A stretch of 64,000 bases of DNA from DAITBA01 sp036824005 (GCA_036824005.1 DAITBA010000008.1:62001-126000); one strand, 5' to 3'; shown: positions 1 through 8,560, counted from the stretch's first letter. Program-made: numbers and translations. Notes: generated by a model from the sequence alone, not told the origin.

Positions 1-3
1 CAT

Positions 4-17
4 CTGACGCGTATCAA
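4..17 (-). promoter_or_regulatory. FNR/ANR-like box at the window edge
   Basis: On the minus strand the bases read TTGATACGCGTCAG, which fits TTGAY-N4-RTCAR, the usual FNR/ANR half-site pair. Two other intergenic boxes in this window share the same TTGAT-N4-GTCAG form. No gene starts between this box and the tRNA on the plus strand, so its target is probably a gene beyond the left edge. The match is seen directly; binding is inference. Confidence 0.35.
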
Positions 18-152
18 GTAGTCGCTCGTTTCCCACCCATTGCCAGGTCGTACCGCCAGGACCCGAAGCGAGTTTGCGGGTTGTACCGTGGCGTGGCGAG
101 GGTTGGGTTGGCTTGGCGCAGTATATGGACCCTGCGGCGCGGTGATTGACGT

Positions 153-228
153 TGGCGCCCCGAAGACGAATCGAACGTCCGACCTACCCCTTAGGAGGGG
201 GTTGCTCTATCCACTGAGCTACCGGGGC
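153..228 (-). tRNA. tRNA-Arg (anticodon CCT)
   Basis: The minus strand folds as a complete 76-nt tRNA. The acceptor begins GCCCCGG and pairs with TCGGGGC, followed by discriminator G and an encoded CCA. The D arm reads GCTCAGTGGATAGAGC, the anticodon loop is CTCCTAA closed by an ACCCC/GGGGT stem, and the T loop contains TTCGATT. Anticodon CCT reads the arginine codon AGG. A TACAAT hexamer lies about 11 nt upstream of the 5' end. No integrase or direct repeat lies beside it, so there is no sign that it serves as an attachment site. Confidence 0.93.
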
Positions 229-238
229 GTGGGCCGCT

Positions 239-244
239 ATTGTA
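239..244 (-). promoter_or_regulatory. Probable -10 hexamer of the tRNA-Arg promoter
   Basis: The minus strand reads TACAAT (5 of 6 to TATAAT). It is placed so that transcription would start a few bases before the mature tRNA 5' end. I see no good -35 hexamer at the usual distance. Confidence 0.35.
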
Positions 245-310
245 GCGGCAATGAAAGGCCTCTGCTACGAGAGGACGGCGTGGTAGCGCCCGTTGCCTGG
301 CGTGAGGTTC

Positions 311-907
311 TCATCGTGCGGGCCCGGACCTGCGGAGTTCGCGAACGATCGTTCGCTCGCGCCACTCCCACGGGGGTATCGGTTTCGCATCGCTCCAAAG
401 ACCGACCCGTTTCGAGCGCGCTTGTTCCTCGGCCGCGGCGTAGCGGGCTTGCTCCTCCGGCATTTGGTCGGCATCGTTGCGTTTGTGCCAGGCCAGGCCG
501 CCCTGCAGCAGCGTTAGTCCCACGTCCATGGTTTTCGGGCATGATTCTTCGAGGCATCGGCTCTCGGGGGGCGAAAGGTAGACCTTGCCGATCAGCCAGC
601 CGCGGTTGTCGCGACGATTCCATTGAACGCGCACAGACTTGGAGAACAGTAGCGTGCTTAGGAAGCGGCGCGATTCGCGAAAATGGGGCTGGCCTAGTTC
701 GATCAATTCGATTCCGCTCAGTTTGATTTCGTGCTTCATGCTTTTGGAATCACGGACGACGATGGTTTCACCCTCCGGAAACGAGACCACGGTGGCGTCA
801 ATAGTTTCCGCCAGAGCCGGCAATGCCATGGCCAGGCCAGCAACAATCGCGACAACTGGAACGGCAAATGTCGTTCGAGGGCCGAGAAGCGTAGTTGTGT
901 CTTTCAT
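311..907 (-). CDS. Secreted thermonuclease-like (SNase fold) protein
   Basis: From the ATG at 907 the product is 198 aa. It has an N-terminal signal-like segment (hydrophobic run VPVVAIVAGLAMALPALA) followed by an SNase-type OB fold (EGETI, IKLSGIELIE, RDNRGWLIGKV). Against staphylococcal nuclease the calcium-site Asp21 and Asp40 positions look like Glu, Arg35 looks like Lys and Thr41 like Leu, while Glu43 and Arg87 appear kept. It is therefore either a divergent nuclease or an inactive relative. An ATG at 919 is equally possible, and an in-frame ORF extends to 1150 without homology-like sequence. The gene is divergent from uup. No clear Shine-Dalgarno was found. Family assignment is by motif, and activity is uncertain. 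Confidence 0.75.
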   Translation of the reverse strand: MKDTTTLLGPRTTFAVPVVAIVAGLAMALPALAETIDATVVSFPEGETIVVRDSKSMKHEIKLSGIELIELGQPHFRESRRFLSTLLFSKSVRVQWNRRDNRGWLIGKVYLSPPESRCLEESCPKTMDVGLTLLQGGLAWHKRNDADQMPEEQARYAAAEEQARSKRVGLWSDAKPIPPWEWRERTIVRELRRSGPAR

Positions 908-1012
908 TGCAGGTGGCATTGATGCGGGCAGATCCTGTTCGGACCGGTACCTATAGGTTTCATCGTGTTCGGACACGCGCGACGAGCGACAGTCGTATTT
1001 TAGGCCCTCCGC

Positions 1013-1018
1013 TATAAT
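1013..1018 (+). promoter_or_regulatory. -10 hexamer upstream of uup
   Basis: A perfect TATAAT lies 70 bases before the uup start codon. No convincing -35 hexamer sits 16-18 bases upstream, so only the -10 is supported. Confidence 0.35.
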
Positions 1019-1087
1019 CCCGCCATCTCGCAACGTGCCGTCATCGTTGGCGCTTGCCTCGCGCCGCGGCATCCGTCCGTAGCCGCC

Positions 1088-2992
1088 ATGCCTATTCTCA
1101 CTCTCGATCAAGCTTGTCTCGCATTCGGGCACGTTGCGCTGCTCGATCACGCCTCGCTGCAGATCGACGCCGGCGAGCGTGTGTGCCTGGTCGGGCGCAA
1201 TGGCGGCGGCAAGTCAAGCCTGTTGCGCGTCATGGCCGGCGAGCTTGCTCTAGACGAGGGAGTGGCATGGCGTAGCCTGGATATGAAGATCGGATATGTA
1301 GCGCAGGAGCCGGTGTTCCTCGGCGCGAGCAATGTGTTCGAGGCCGTCGCCCAAGGCGTCGGCGAGGTGAGCGCCCTCGTTGTTGCATACCATGAGGTGC
1401 TGCACCGTGTGGCAATTGATCACCGCCAGGAGCTGCTCGACCTGCTGCATGAACACCAGTCGGAACTGGAACGCGTCGATGGCTGGCGATACAACACGCG
1501 TGTTGAGCAGACGCTGACGCAGCTTGGCCTAGACGGTAGTACGGCGCTCGACACGCTGTCGGGCGGCGGACTCAAGCGGGTTGCGCTCGCGCGGGCGCTG
1601 GTCGCTGAGCCCGCGCTGCTCTTGCTCGATGAGCCAACCAACCACCTTGACCTCGATGCCATACGCTGGCTGGAGGAGTTTCTCTGTGCCCTGAAAGGCG
1701 CGGTTGTCGTGGTGACCCACGACAGGCGCTTCGTCGATGCTATTGCGACGCGCATCGTGGAGCTGGATCGTGGCCGGCTGACCAACTTTCCAGGAAGTTT
1801 CTCCGACTACGAACGTCGCAAGAGCGAACTGCGTGACGTGCAGGCGCGGCAGAACGAGAGGTTCGACAAGCTTCTGGCGCAGGAGGAAGCCTGGATTCGC
1901 CGCGGAATTGAGGCTCGGCGCACGCGCAACGAGGGGCGTGTGCGTCGCTTGGAGCAACTCCGGCGTGAGCGCGCGGCGCGGCGTGAGCGGCTTGGCACTG
2001 CGAGTATGCATCTGTCGCGCGGCGAATCGTCGGGCAGACTCGTTGCCGAACTGGAGCGCGTCACCAAGCGGTTCGGCGATCAGACCGTGGTGCGAGACTT
2101 TTCGTGCCGCGTGCTGCGCGGGGACAGGATCGGCGTTGTCGGGCCCAACGGTGCTGGCAAGACTACGCTGCTCAAACTGATCCTCGGCACGTTGGCGCCC
2201 GACGAAGGCAGCGTACGCCTGGGCACAAAACTGCGTGTGGCGTACCACGATCAGCTTCGCACTGCTCTGGAGGAAGAGGCGTCGCTTGCTGACGTCATCA
2301 GCCAGGGAGCGGAGTACGTGGACGTGGGCGGGGTACGCAAGCACGTCATCAGCTACCTGGGGGATTTCCTGTTTCCACCTCAGCGCGCACGCTCACCCGT
2401 GAAGTCCCTCTCTGGCGGTGAGCGCAATCGGTTGCTGCTGGCACGTCTGTTCAGCAAGGCGGCGAACGTGCTGGTTCTCGACGAGCCGACAAATGATCTC
2501 GACATTGAAACCCTGGAACTGCTCGAAGCGCTGCTGCAGGACTATGATGGGACCGTGCTTCTCGTGACCCATGATCGGGCTTTCCTCGATAACGTCGTGA
2601 CGCAGGTGATCGCGGCGGAAGGAGCAGGCGTCTGGCGGGAGTATGCGGGCGGGTACGACGAGTGGGCGAGATCGCAGCGAGGGAGAGCAGAAAGCGCCGC
2701 GTGTCGCAATGTACGGCCGGGGTCGGAGAGCATGCCCCGACGCGCCGCCTCGGATGGGAAGCCTCGTGTGCGACTCAATTTCAGTGAGCGCCGCGAGCTT
2801 GAGGCATTGCCGGACAAGATCGAATTGCTGGAGCAGGACTACCGCGCTGTGTCAACGCGGCTCGAAGACCCGGAGGTGTACCGCGACGCGCCCCAGGAAG
2901 TGGCAAAGCTGAAGGATCGGCTCACCGTGCTCGAATGCCAGATCGATGAAGCGATGCGACGCTGGGATGAGCTGGAACGTCGTAGCCCCTGA
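1088..2992 (+). CDS. uup: ABC-F family ATPase Uup
   Basis: This 634-aa protein has two ABC nucleotide-binding domains in one chain and no membrane segments. Domain 1 has Walker A GRNGGGKSS (about residue 36), signature LSGGG (about 158), Walker B LLLLDEPTNHLD and switch VTHDR. Domain 2 has GPNGAGKTT (about 352), LSGGE (about 440), DEPTND and VTHDR. The linker between them is basic and helical. The last 60 residues form a charged coiled coil (ELEALPDKIELLEQDY region), typical of Uup rather than EttA. Known Uup is a cytosolic ATPase acting at the ribosome and on precise excision or branched DNA. Motifs are all intact. It stands alone, with a divergent gene upstream and a convergent gene downstream. 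Confidence 0.93.
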   Translation: MPILTLDQACLAFGHVALLDHASLQIDAGERVCLVGRNGGGKSSLLRVMAGELALDEGVAWRSLDMKIGYVAQEPVFLGASNVFEAVAQGVGEVSALVVAYHEVLHRVAIDHRQELLDLLHEHQSELERVDGWRYNTRVEQTLTQLGLDGSTALDTLSGGGLKRVALARALVAEPALLLLDEPTNHLDLDAIRWLEEFLCALKGAVVVVTHDRRFVDAIATRIVELDRGRLTNFPGSFSDYERRKSELRDVQARQNERFDKLLAQEEAWIRRGIEARRTRNEGRVRRLEQLRRERAARRERLGTASMHLSRGESSGRLVAELERVTKRFGDQTVVRDFSCRVLRGDRIGVVGPNGAGKTTLLKLILGTLAPDEGSVRLGTKLRVAYHDQLRTALEEEASLADVISQGAEYVDVGGVRKHVISYLGDFLFPPQRARSPVKSLSGGERNRLLLARLFSKAANVLVLDEPTNDLDIETLELLEALLQDYDGTVLLVTHDRAFLDNVVTQVIAAEGAGVWREYAGGYDEWARSQRGRAESAACRNVRPGSESMPRRAASDGKPRVRLNFSERRELEALPDKIELLEQDYRAVSTRLEDPEVYRDAPQEVAKLKDRLTVLECQIDEAMRRWDELERRSP

Positions 2993-3026
2993 CGCGCCTG
3001 CAGTGTCACTAACTCTGTGGGTTGGG

Positions 3027-4766
3027 CTAGGCGCTCGCGGCGAGCGATAACGGAGATATCTCTTCGACGCGAGCGGCCGGCTCACGTACAACCTGCGCAA
3101 TATGCTTCGACAGGCGCAACGTCAGCGCGGCGATTGTCATCGTCGGGAAGTTGGCGGCTGCGGTGGGGAACACCGAGCTGCCCGCAATGTACAGATTGCT
3201 CATTCCGTGCACAAGGCAGTTCCGGTCGACGACGCCGTACTTCGGCGAGTCGTGCATTCGCGTTGTTCCCATATGATGCCAGGTCCACTCAGGGTGACGT
3301 GGCCAGGCGTTGTCCTGATGCGCGATCATTACCTCCCCGGACATCATGTGGTGCCGGGCGCCTATGTGATATGGTGGCCACTCCTGATCCTCGATCGTTG
3401 CATCGAGTGTGATGCTCTCGGCGACGCCGCTGCGCTGCAAGTCGTCGGCCAGTACAGCCCACGTTCTGTCGAAGGTCCGTCGCACAAGCGCCCCCAACTT
3501 CCACGCCACCTTTGTGCGCGGCATTCCAAGCGCATCGCGTTCGTCGGAAAGCGTAACTCGACTATTGGGGTCGGGTGCCGGTTCGACAATGGTCTGGAAC
3601 TTGACGTCGGTGATCCAGGACGTGATGTGAAGCAGGCGCGTAAGGGCGAAGCCTGCTGCGTCTACCGGGTGCGTCAAGAGTGTAAGCAGATCGCGTCCCA
3701 GCTTGAAGTCGGCCTGGTCGAGTTTCATGGTTGCAAGCTTTAGTCGCAGCAACGCGCGCATTGCTTCGGTGCCCTCGCCGGGAAACATGGCGTGAAACCA
3801 AGTTTGTGAATTGAGTACGCGCTCTTGCTCTTGAGTCTCGGGGGCGAGGACGAAGTGGCCGCCGAACATGACTCCGTTCGCGGACACGGCTGGATTGAAC
3901 GAGTGAAAACGCGTGTCGTAAAGCATGTTACTCCTCCACTGCTTTGCGAGGCGGATACTGCCAGACAACAGGCGTGGGTGCTCCATGAAGTACCGACCGA
4001 CGAGGTCGTTGCCATTGCCGAGTCCGGTCGGCTGGACGTTGTTTGATGCCAAAAGAATTCGGGCATTTTCGATTCCGCCTGCCGCTAGGACAAACAGTTT
4101 GGCTTTGACCCAGATGGTGCGCCCGCTCAACGTTCTTACCTTCACGCGTTGTACCGACTTCGCATCGTCGTCAGTCTCGATGTCGACGACATTGGCATAC
4201 AGATAGACCGAAACGCGCCTTGCGCTATCCAGAATGTCCCGATACACGGTGCCCATGCGCGTAGGCGGGCTGAACTGGAAGATGATGTCCTTGACCTTGC
4301 CTGTCTTCAGGGGGATACGGCGTACATCGTGCTTGTTGATGGACCTTTCCCAGAATGCCACATCCCAGTTGTTCGGCCCCAACTCAAGAAGTGAATGCGC
4401 ACATGCGTAGTATGGCTCCAGCTCTTCCTTTCCAAAAGGCCATCCGCTGTCGGGGATCCAGTGCCGCTTGGTGAAATCGATTTCTTCAAATGGCCGATTC
4501 CAACCCCCCCAGCAGTTGCTGCTGCCTCCGAGGTACCTGCTGCGGCAACCGTCGGCGAACTGGTACGGAAGGCCCACGCTCGTGCCGCGGTAGAGATCTT
4601 TGGTTTGCTCGTCCGCCGTGTAACCCCCGCTCTCAAGGATACACGCATCTAGCCCTTGCTTCTCAAACTCCAGCGCAAGGGTAATACCAGCCACGCCGGC
4701 GCCGATCACACATACTTCCTTCTCTACGACGGAGTTCTCATCCAAATTGCGTGTATCGATGAACAT
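3027..4766 (-). CDS. GMC-family FAD-dependent oxidoreductase
   Basis: The 579-aa product begins with a Rossmann dinucleotide site (VCVIGAGVAG, G22-G27) followed by an acidic strand end (CILESGG). It contains RYLGGSSNCWGGWN, the FAD-contact signature of glucose-methanol-choline oxidoreductases. Near the C terminus it has the HHMGTTRM, GSSVFPT and NFPTMTI segments of the GMC substrate/FAD domain. No signal peptide is visible. The substrate cannot be told from sequence. Relatives act on sugars or alcohols or sit in polysaccharide and cyclitol pathways, but no such genes flank this one. It converges on uup, and the region upstream has no gene for 430 bases. Confidence 0.88.
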   Translation of the reverse strand: MFIDTRNLDENSVVEKEVCVIGAGVAGITLALEFEKQGLDACILESGGYTADEQTKDLYRGTSVGLPYQFADGCRSRYLGGSSNCWGGWNRPFEEIDFTKRHWIPDSGWPFGKEELEPYYACAHSLLELGPNNWDVAFWERSINKHDVRRIPLKTGKVKDIIFQFSPPTRMGTVYRDILDSARRVSVYLYANVVDIETDDDAKSVQRVKVRTLSGRTIWVKAKLFVLAAGGIENARILLASNNVQPTGLGNGNDLVGRYFMEHPRLLSGSIRLAKQWRSNMLYDTRFHSFNPAVSANGVMFGGHFVLAPETQEQERVLNSQTWFHAMFPGEGTEAMRALLRLKLATMKLDQADFKLGRDLLTLLTHPVDAAGFALTRLLHITSWITDVKFQTIVEPAPDPNSRVTLSDERDALGMPRTKVAWKLGALVRRTFDRTWAVLADDLQRSGVAESITLDATIEDQEWPPYHIGARHHMMSGEVMIAHQDNAWPRHPEWTWHHMGTTRMHDSPKYGVVDRNCLVHGMSNLYIAGSSVFPTAAANFPTMTIAALTLRLSKHIAQVVREPAARVEEISPLSLAASA

Positions 4767-5199
4767 TTTGACGGTACTCTGCAGATTGACTTGGGCAGAC
4801 GAAGAGTTGGTCCCTCTTTACCGCAGGTGCAGGATTGCCTTTACGACCTGCGGCATGGTGCGCCGTCCCAGGTTATCACCCATACCGGCAGGCTATAGCA
4901 TGATCTGCCGGGTGGGAATTGTCCAAAAGGCGGATGACCATTGAATGTAGGCAGCGCCGGAGGCCGTTTGGGCCGCGTGCGGAGCGCCTAACCATGACCG
5001 AGGGGCGTAATGTAATCTGGTTATCATTCGCGTTGCCAATGAACTGCGCACATATTACCCAACACCCGCCACCAACCCTATTTCGCCATGGGCTTGCCAA
5101 GAATGCAGTTCAATAATTCACACACTAGGATCGTCGCCCAGGCGGAGGCCGACGAACGAGAGCAGCGGACGCATTGCGCATGATCTTTGGCTGGGCTAC
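4767..5199. other. Intergenic region without a recognisable gene
   Basis: This 433-base stretch lies between the GMC start and the GIDE-like stop. Short frames exist on both strands but have neither a good ribosome binding site nor protein-like composition. It should carry the GMC promoter, although I could not pick convincing hexamers. I see no repeat or hairpin. Confidence 0.5.
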
Positions 5200-6093
5200 C
5201 TATATCCCGCGCACGTAGTGCGCGAATCCGCTAAGGGTGGCGAAGAAAATGGACAGGTGCGCCCAAGACCAGAGCCGATAGCGGCGCGCCAGCTTGGCCG
5301 GGTCCAGGTCAGAGATCAAGTACATCCGGCCATCGTCGGGGAGGCGCACGATGCTGACCTCTGGGTGGGCGTGCTGTTGTCGGTGCAGGGCCGCGACTTC
5401 GCGTTTGGCCCGTTGCCTGGCCAATTCCCATTCCCGGAGGTCCAATTCGCCATCCTTGTTGAAGTCGAAGCGCGCCAGAAGGCTCCTCGTGTCCTTCTTC
5501 CATTCGGCGAGCAGTGCCTTGAGGTCCCCGGCGAAATCCAGTTGGAGATCGACGCTGCCCCTGGTTACGAACTGGCCGAGTGCATAGATCGGGTCGCGAT
5601 CGATAAGAAGCCACTGGGTATAGCGCCTGCCGTCCTTGACCCACTGGTCACGGCGCGTCACCAGCACTTCTGCGCCTTCCGGGTCGACGACGCACTGCCC
5701 GGAGCCGTCGTCGAGGATGAAGGAGGCATCGCTTTCACCGCCGCCCTCGTAGACCCACTTGTCATTGCTCCGGCGCTCGATGCGGTAGCGGTACCATAGA
5801 CAGGGCAGGCCGGTCAGCGGGGACAACAGTGGCAGGCCCCCGAGGGGCTTGCCCCTGCCCTTAAGTTCCACGTAGCCCTGCGCCGCCGAAGCCACTTTGG
5901 ACGTCGGCGTGTCGTCGATTGCTCTGCGGCGTTTAGTTGCCGACACCCAGGCGACGAGGCTTACGGCAGCGGTCAGCGCCAAACATGCTGCCCAGGCGGA
6001 CGGCACGTCGAGTTTGAAACCGATGAGCAGCAGAATCAGTTGTCCGCCGGACGTGACCAGATTGGCGTATTCGCGCCGAAGCGAGACGATCAT
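5200..6093 (-). CDS. GIDE-domain membrane protein with an EF-hand
   Basis: The 297-aa product has two N-terminal hydrophobic segments (residues 15-27 and 33-50), a soluble middle and a C-terminal hydrophobic segment (SWAHLSIFFATLSGFAHYV). The middle (GYVELKGRGKPL, LTGLPCLWYRYRIER, FILDDGSGQCVVDPEGAEV) resembles the GIDE-type domain of mitochondrial E3 ligase MUL1/GIDE and its bacterial relatives. It is followed by one clear EF-hand loop, DFNKDGELDLRE. Bacterial GIDE proteins commonly neighbour LemA, as here: lemA ends 22 bases upstream, so the two probably form an operon. A RING finger is absent. Function is unknown; a calcium-responsive membrane role is inference from the EF-hand. Confidence 0.75.
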   Translation of the reverse strand: MIVSLRREYANLVTSGGQLILLLIGFKLDVPSAWAACLALTAAVSLVAWVSATKRRRAIDDTPTSKVASAAQGYVELKGRGKPLGGLPLLSPLTGLPCLWYRYRIERRSNDKWVYEGGGESDASFILDDGSGQCVVDPEGAEVLVTRRDQWVKDGRRYTQWLLIDRDPIYALGQFVTRGSVDLQLDFAGDLKALLAEWKKDTRSLLARFDFNKDGELDLREWELARQRAKREVAALHRQQHAHPEVSIVRLPDDGRMYLISDLDPAKLARRYRLWSWAHLSIFFATLSGFAHYVRGI

Positions 6094-6115
6094 CTGCTGG
6101 TAATTCTGCGGGCCA

Positions 6116-6688
6116 TCAACTGAACAGCGCCTTCATGTCCACATCCGCCTTCTCGGCACTGGCGAACTCCAGAAGCGGCTTTGCCTCGAACCGGAACAAG
6201 CCGGCGATTATCGAATCGGGGAACTGCTCGATGCGGACGTTGTTGATGTTGACGCTTTCGTTGTAGAGTTCGCGCCGGTCGGCGATGGCGTTCTCCAGTA
6301 CCGTGATGCGCGCCTGGAGCTGCATGAAATTCTCGTTGGCTTTCAATTCCGGATAGGCTTCGGCGACGGCGAACAACTGTCCTAACCCGAGTCGCAACTG
6401 TCCTTCCGCCTGGCCGAGGGCCGGGATGTTTTGGCTCTCGCGGGCCGTATGCACGCGAGATCGCGCCTCGATGACGCGCGACAGCGTCTCCTGCTCGAAT
6501 TGCTTGTACTGCTTGCAGGTCTCGACCAGCTTGGGCAGTTCGTCGTGGCGCTGCTTTAGCACGACGTCAATGTTTGCCCAGGCTTTAGCGACGGCGTGCT
6601 TGACCTCGACCAGGCCGTTGTACGTCATGACGCCGTAGATCGCGATGACAACGAGTGCACCCAACAAGAGCAACGATACGACGCTCAT
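6116..6688 (-). CDS. lemA: LemA family protein
   Basis: The 190-aa protein has a short N-terminal membrane anchor (residues 4-22) and an all-helical body with the family's signatures: NGLVEVKHAVAKAWANIDV, LKQRHDELPKLVET, YPELKANENF and YNESVN. The start is fixed by a strong AAAAAGGAG seven to eight bases before the ATG. LemA proteins are membrane-attached with the body facing the periplasm or cytosol, and their exact role is unsettled. The GIDE-like gene follows 22 bases downstream on the same strand. Family membership is very clear. Confidence 0.93.
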   Translation of the reverse strand: MSVVSLLLLGALVVIAIYGVMTYNGLVEVKHAVAKAWANIDVVLKQRHDELPKLVETCKQYKQFEQETLSRVIEARSRVHTARESQNIPALGQAEGQLRLGLGQLFAVAEAYPELKANENFMQLQARITVLENAIADRRELYNESVNINNVRIEQFPDSIIAGLFRFEAKPLLEFASAEKADVDMKALFS

Positions 6689-6722
6689 CGGTTTCTCCTT
6701 TTTCTTCAGGATTCGGACACGG

Positions 6723-6730
6723 GTTATACT
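6723..6730. promoter_or_regulatory. Shared divergent -10 region for lemA and the 47-aa microprotein gene
   Basis: The palindromic GTTATACTAAC offers TATACT (6725-6730) on the plus strand and TATAAC (6723-6728) on the minus strand, each 5 of 6 to consensus. These would serve the microprotein gene at 6789 and lemA at 6688. No strong -35 hexamers are seen. Confidence 0.35.
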
Positions 6731-6788
6731 AACTTACCGGCATCGGACCGGCGTTTCATGAGGGACATCGTCTTTCACGGCGCGGCGC

Positions 6789-6932
6789 ATGAGATCATCA
6801 ACGACCAAGTCCCGGCGCATGCTGGCAATGGCGACGGCGGTTGCGGTGGCAGTGGTGGTCTTGCTTGCTCTCCGCGCCTATCAGGATCCCGGATTCTTGC
6901 TTGGCTTTGTGAATATCGGCATGTGCAACTGA
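6789..6932 (+). CDS. 47-residue single-span membrane microprotein
   Basis: An ATG at 6789 opens a 47-codon frame ending at TGA 6930-6932. The translation has a basic N terminus (MRSSTTKSRR), one hydrophobic helix (MATAVAVAVVVLLALRAY), and a short tail ending in GFLLGFVNIGMCN. It fits the whole space between lemA and the HDOD gene, ends 8 bases before the convergent HDOD stop and is preceded by a plus-strand TATACT. The layout looks like a small bitopic membrane protein with its C terminus outside. I do not know its function. Confidence is limited because the ribosome binding site is weak (GAGGG is too far upstream). Confidence 0.55.
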   Translation: MRSSTTKSRRMLAMATAVAVAVVVLLALRAYQDPGFLLGFVNIGMCN

Positions 6933-6940
6933 GGCCAGGC

Positions 6941-7801
6941 CTACGGCTGTGACACCGCAGCCGCGGCCTCGCCCGGGTTTTCCTCGACGGGCCTGCCAAG
7001 ACGAGTCATGAGCGCCTCGTGGCTCACGTGGAGCAGTTCTTCGACTGCCGCAAAGTCGTCCGGCAGTGCCGGATCGTCCCAACCGTTCGCGGAATGGCGC
7101 GCTAGGTTCACCGCGCAGGCGACCGTGCGTACGCGCAAGTTAGCGGCGAACTTGTCGTCCATCAGCGTTACCAGCAGTTGCGGCAGATGCCAGGCGCGTG
7201 CCAGGGCCAGCTGCAGATCATGCAGACTGACGCCGAGAACCGCGCGCTGGGCAACCTGACTGCGCAGGCCCGGCTTGTGGATCTGCAATTCCCTTATCCG
7301 CAGTGCGAGCTCCGGTGCAAAGCACCAGAGCAGGATCTCGGCCACGTCGTGGAGCAGGGCGGCGACCGTGACTTCCTCGACGTCGTGGTCATGTCGCAGG
7401 ATTGCCCAGTCGCGTGCGTATTGCGCCGCGCGGCGGGCACGGGTGATTACCCGCAATAGGCCCAGCAGCGCCGTCGGGTGGGATTGGAGCTGGGTCTCGA
7501 CCGGGGTGAGCGTCTCGAAGTTGCTGAAGAACGGCGCGATGCCCAGCATCATGACGGCACGATCGATCGTCGTGATGTCGGCGGTCTGGCTGCGGCGCCG
7601 GCGGGACTCGATGTAGGCAAGCACCTTGAGCGTCAGAAGCGGATCCTGCAGGGCGACCTGGGCGATCTCGCGCCCTCCGATCTTGTCCTCGTTCTCGCGC
7701 AGGGCGGCCAACTGGTGTGCCGTGCGTTTGAGGACAGGCAAATCCGCCTGGCTGAAATACAGAACCCAGGCGTTGAGATCGTTGAACGGACATTCCAGCA
7801 T
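6941..7801 (-). CDS. HDOD domain protein
   Basis: The product is 286 aa from the ATG at 7801, which has GAGG nine bases upstream; a GTG two codons earlier is less well spaced. An HDOD domain fills most of the chain: LPVLKRTAHQLAAL, IAQVALQDPLLTLKVLAYIES, TIDRAVMMLGIAPFFSN and AALLHDVAEILLWCFAP. HDOD proteins are HD-like folds lacking full metal ligands and act as signalling or scaffold modules in proteobacteria. No output domain is attached. It stands alone between the microprotein gene (convergent) and nfi (same strand, 48 bases upstream). Confidence 0.85.
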   Translation of the reverse strand: MLECPFNDLNAWVLYFSQADLPVLKRTAHQLAALRENEDKIGGREIAQVALQDPLLTLKVLAYIESRRRRSQTADITTIDRAVMMLGIAPFFSNFETLTPVETQLQSHPTALLGLLRVITRARRAAQYARDWAILRHDHDVEEVTVAALLHDVAEILLWCFAPELALRIRELQIHKPGLRSQVAQRAVLGVSLHDLQLALARAWHLPQLLVTLMDDKFAANLRVRTVACAVNLARHSANGWDDPALPDDFAAVEELLHVSHEALMTRLGRPVEENPGEAAAAVSQP

Positions 7802-7849
7802 CGCCACCTGCCTCGAATAGATAAACTTCGGTTGAACCGATGCCGGAAT

Positions 7850-8560
7850 TTACGGCCGTTGGCGGCTGAGCTTGAGCGGGCCGTCAGGGGGGCCGGAGGC
7901 GGGTCCTGAGGCGAGGCGGTGGGCATGGCGAGTGGTCTCGGGGAGCCGGAAGCGCCCGGTGCATGCAATTACCCATCGAATTGCCGTTTCAAGGCTGATG
8001 CGATGTCCGATCGAGACATAGAGAGGCTTGACACCGACGCGGGTGCGCAGCACGGCGCCGATGACCTCGCCCTGGTCGCGTAGCGCTACCCAGCTACCGC
8101 GCACGTCGGGAACTTGGGCATGGCTGCCGATGAGGCGCGTTTTCGCCACGCCGATGGTCGGCGTGTCCGTCAGTAGGCCGACGTGGCTTGCAATGCCCAG
8201 GCGGCGGGGGTGGGCGATGCCTTGGCCGTCGTATAACAATAGGTCGGGCGCGGTCTTGATGCACTGCAGCGCAGCGATGACGGCCGGCGCTTCGCGGAAG
8301 GAAAGCAGCCCCGGCATGTAGGGAAACGACGTCGGCAGTCGGGCGATGGCGGCGTCCACCGGTTCCAGCGCCGGAAAGGACAAAACCGCCACGGCTGCCC
8401 GCGTGACGGCACCGCCTTCCTCGAAACCGACGTCGATCCCGGCCACGAAGCTTACGTCACCGATCCGGTCCGCCCGGGTTACCTGCCCGCGCAGTTCGTT
8501 CTGCAGGGCGATCGCCTGCTTCGGCGTGAGATCCCAGGGGTGGAGGTTGCGGACCTTCAT
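7850..8560 (-). CDS. nfi: Endonuclease V
   Basis: From the ATG at 8560 (MKVRNLHPWDLT) the protein is 236 aa; a start at 8611 would add 17 residues unlike the family. Endonuclease V motifs are intact: FVAGIDVGF with the first catalytic Asp, PYMPGLLSFRE with the Glu, LLLYDGQGIAHPRRLGIASH with the second Asp, and GVAKTRLIG with the Lys. EndoV nicks DNA or RNA one base 3' of deoxyinosine or inosine. The C-terminal tail is proline-rich and probably disordered. The plus-strand yjbQ gene begins 85 bases away in divergent orientation. Confidence 0.93.
   Translation of the reverse strand: MKVRNLHPWDLTPKQAIALQNELRGQVTRADRIGDVSFVAGIDVGFEEGGAVTRAAVAVLSFPALEPVDAAIARLPTSFPYMPGLLSFREAPAVIAALQCIKTAPDLLLYDGQGIAHPRRLGIASHVGLLTDTPTIGVAKTRLIGSHAQVPDVRGSWVALRDQGEVIGAVLRTRVGVKPLYVSIGHRISLETAIRWVIACTGRFRLPETTRHAHRLASGPASGPPDGPLKLSRQRP

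Noticed and set aside
40..726. 228-codon plus-strand frame across the tRNA
   Set aside because: It runs over tRNA-Arg and antisense to the thermonuclease-like gene, with no protein-like motifs.
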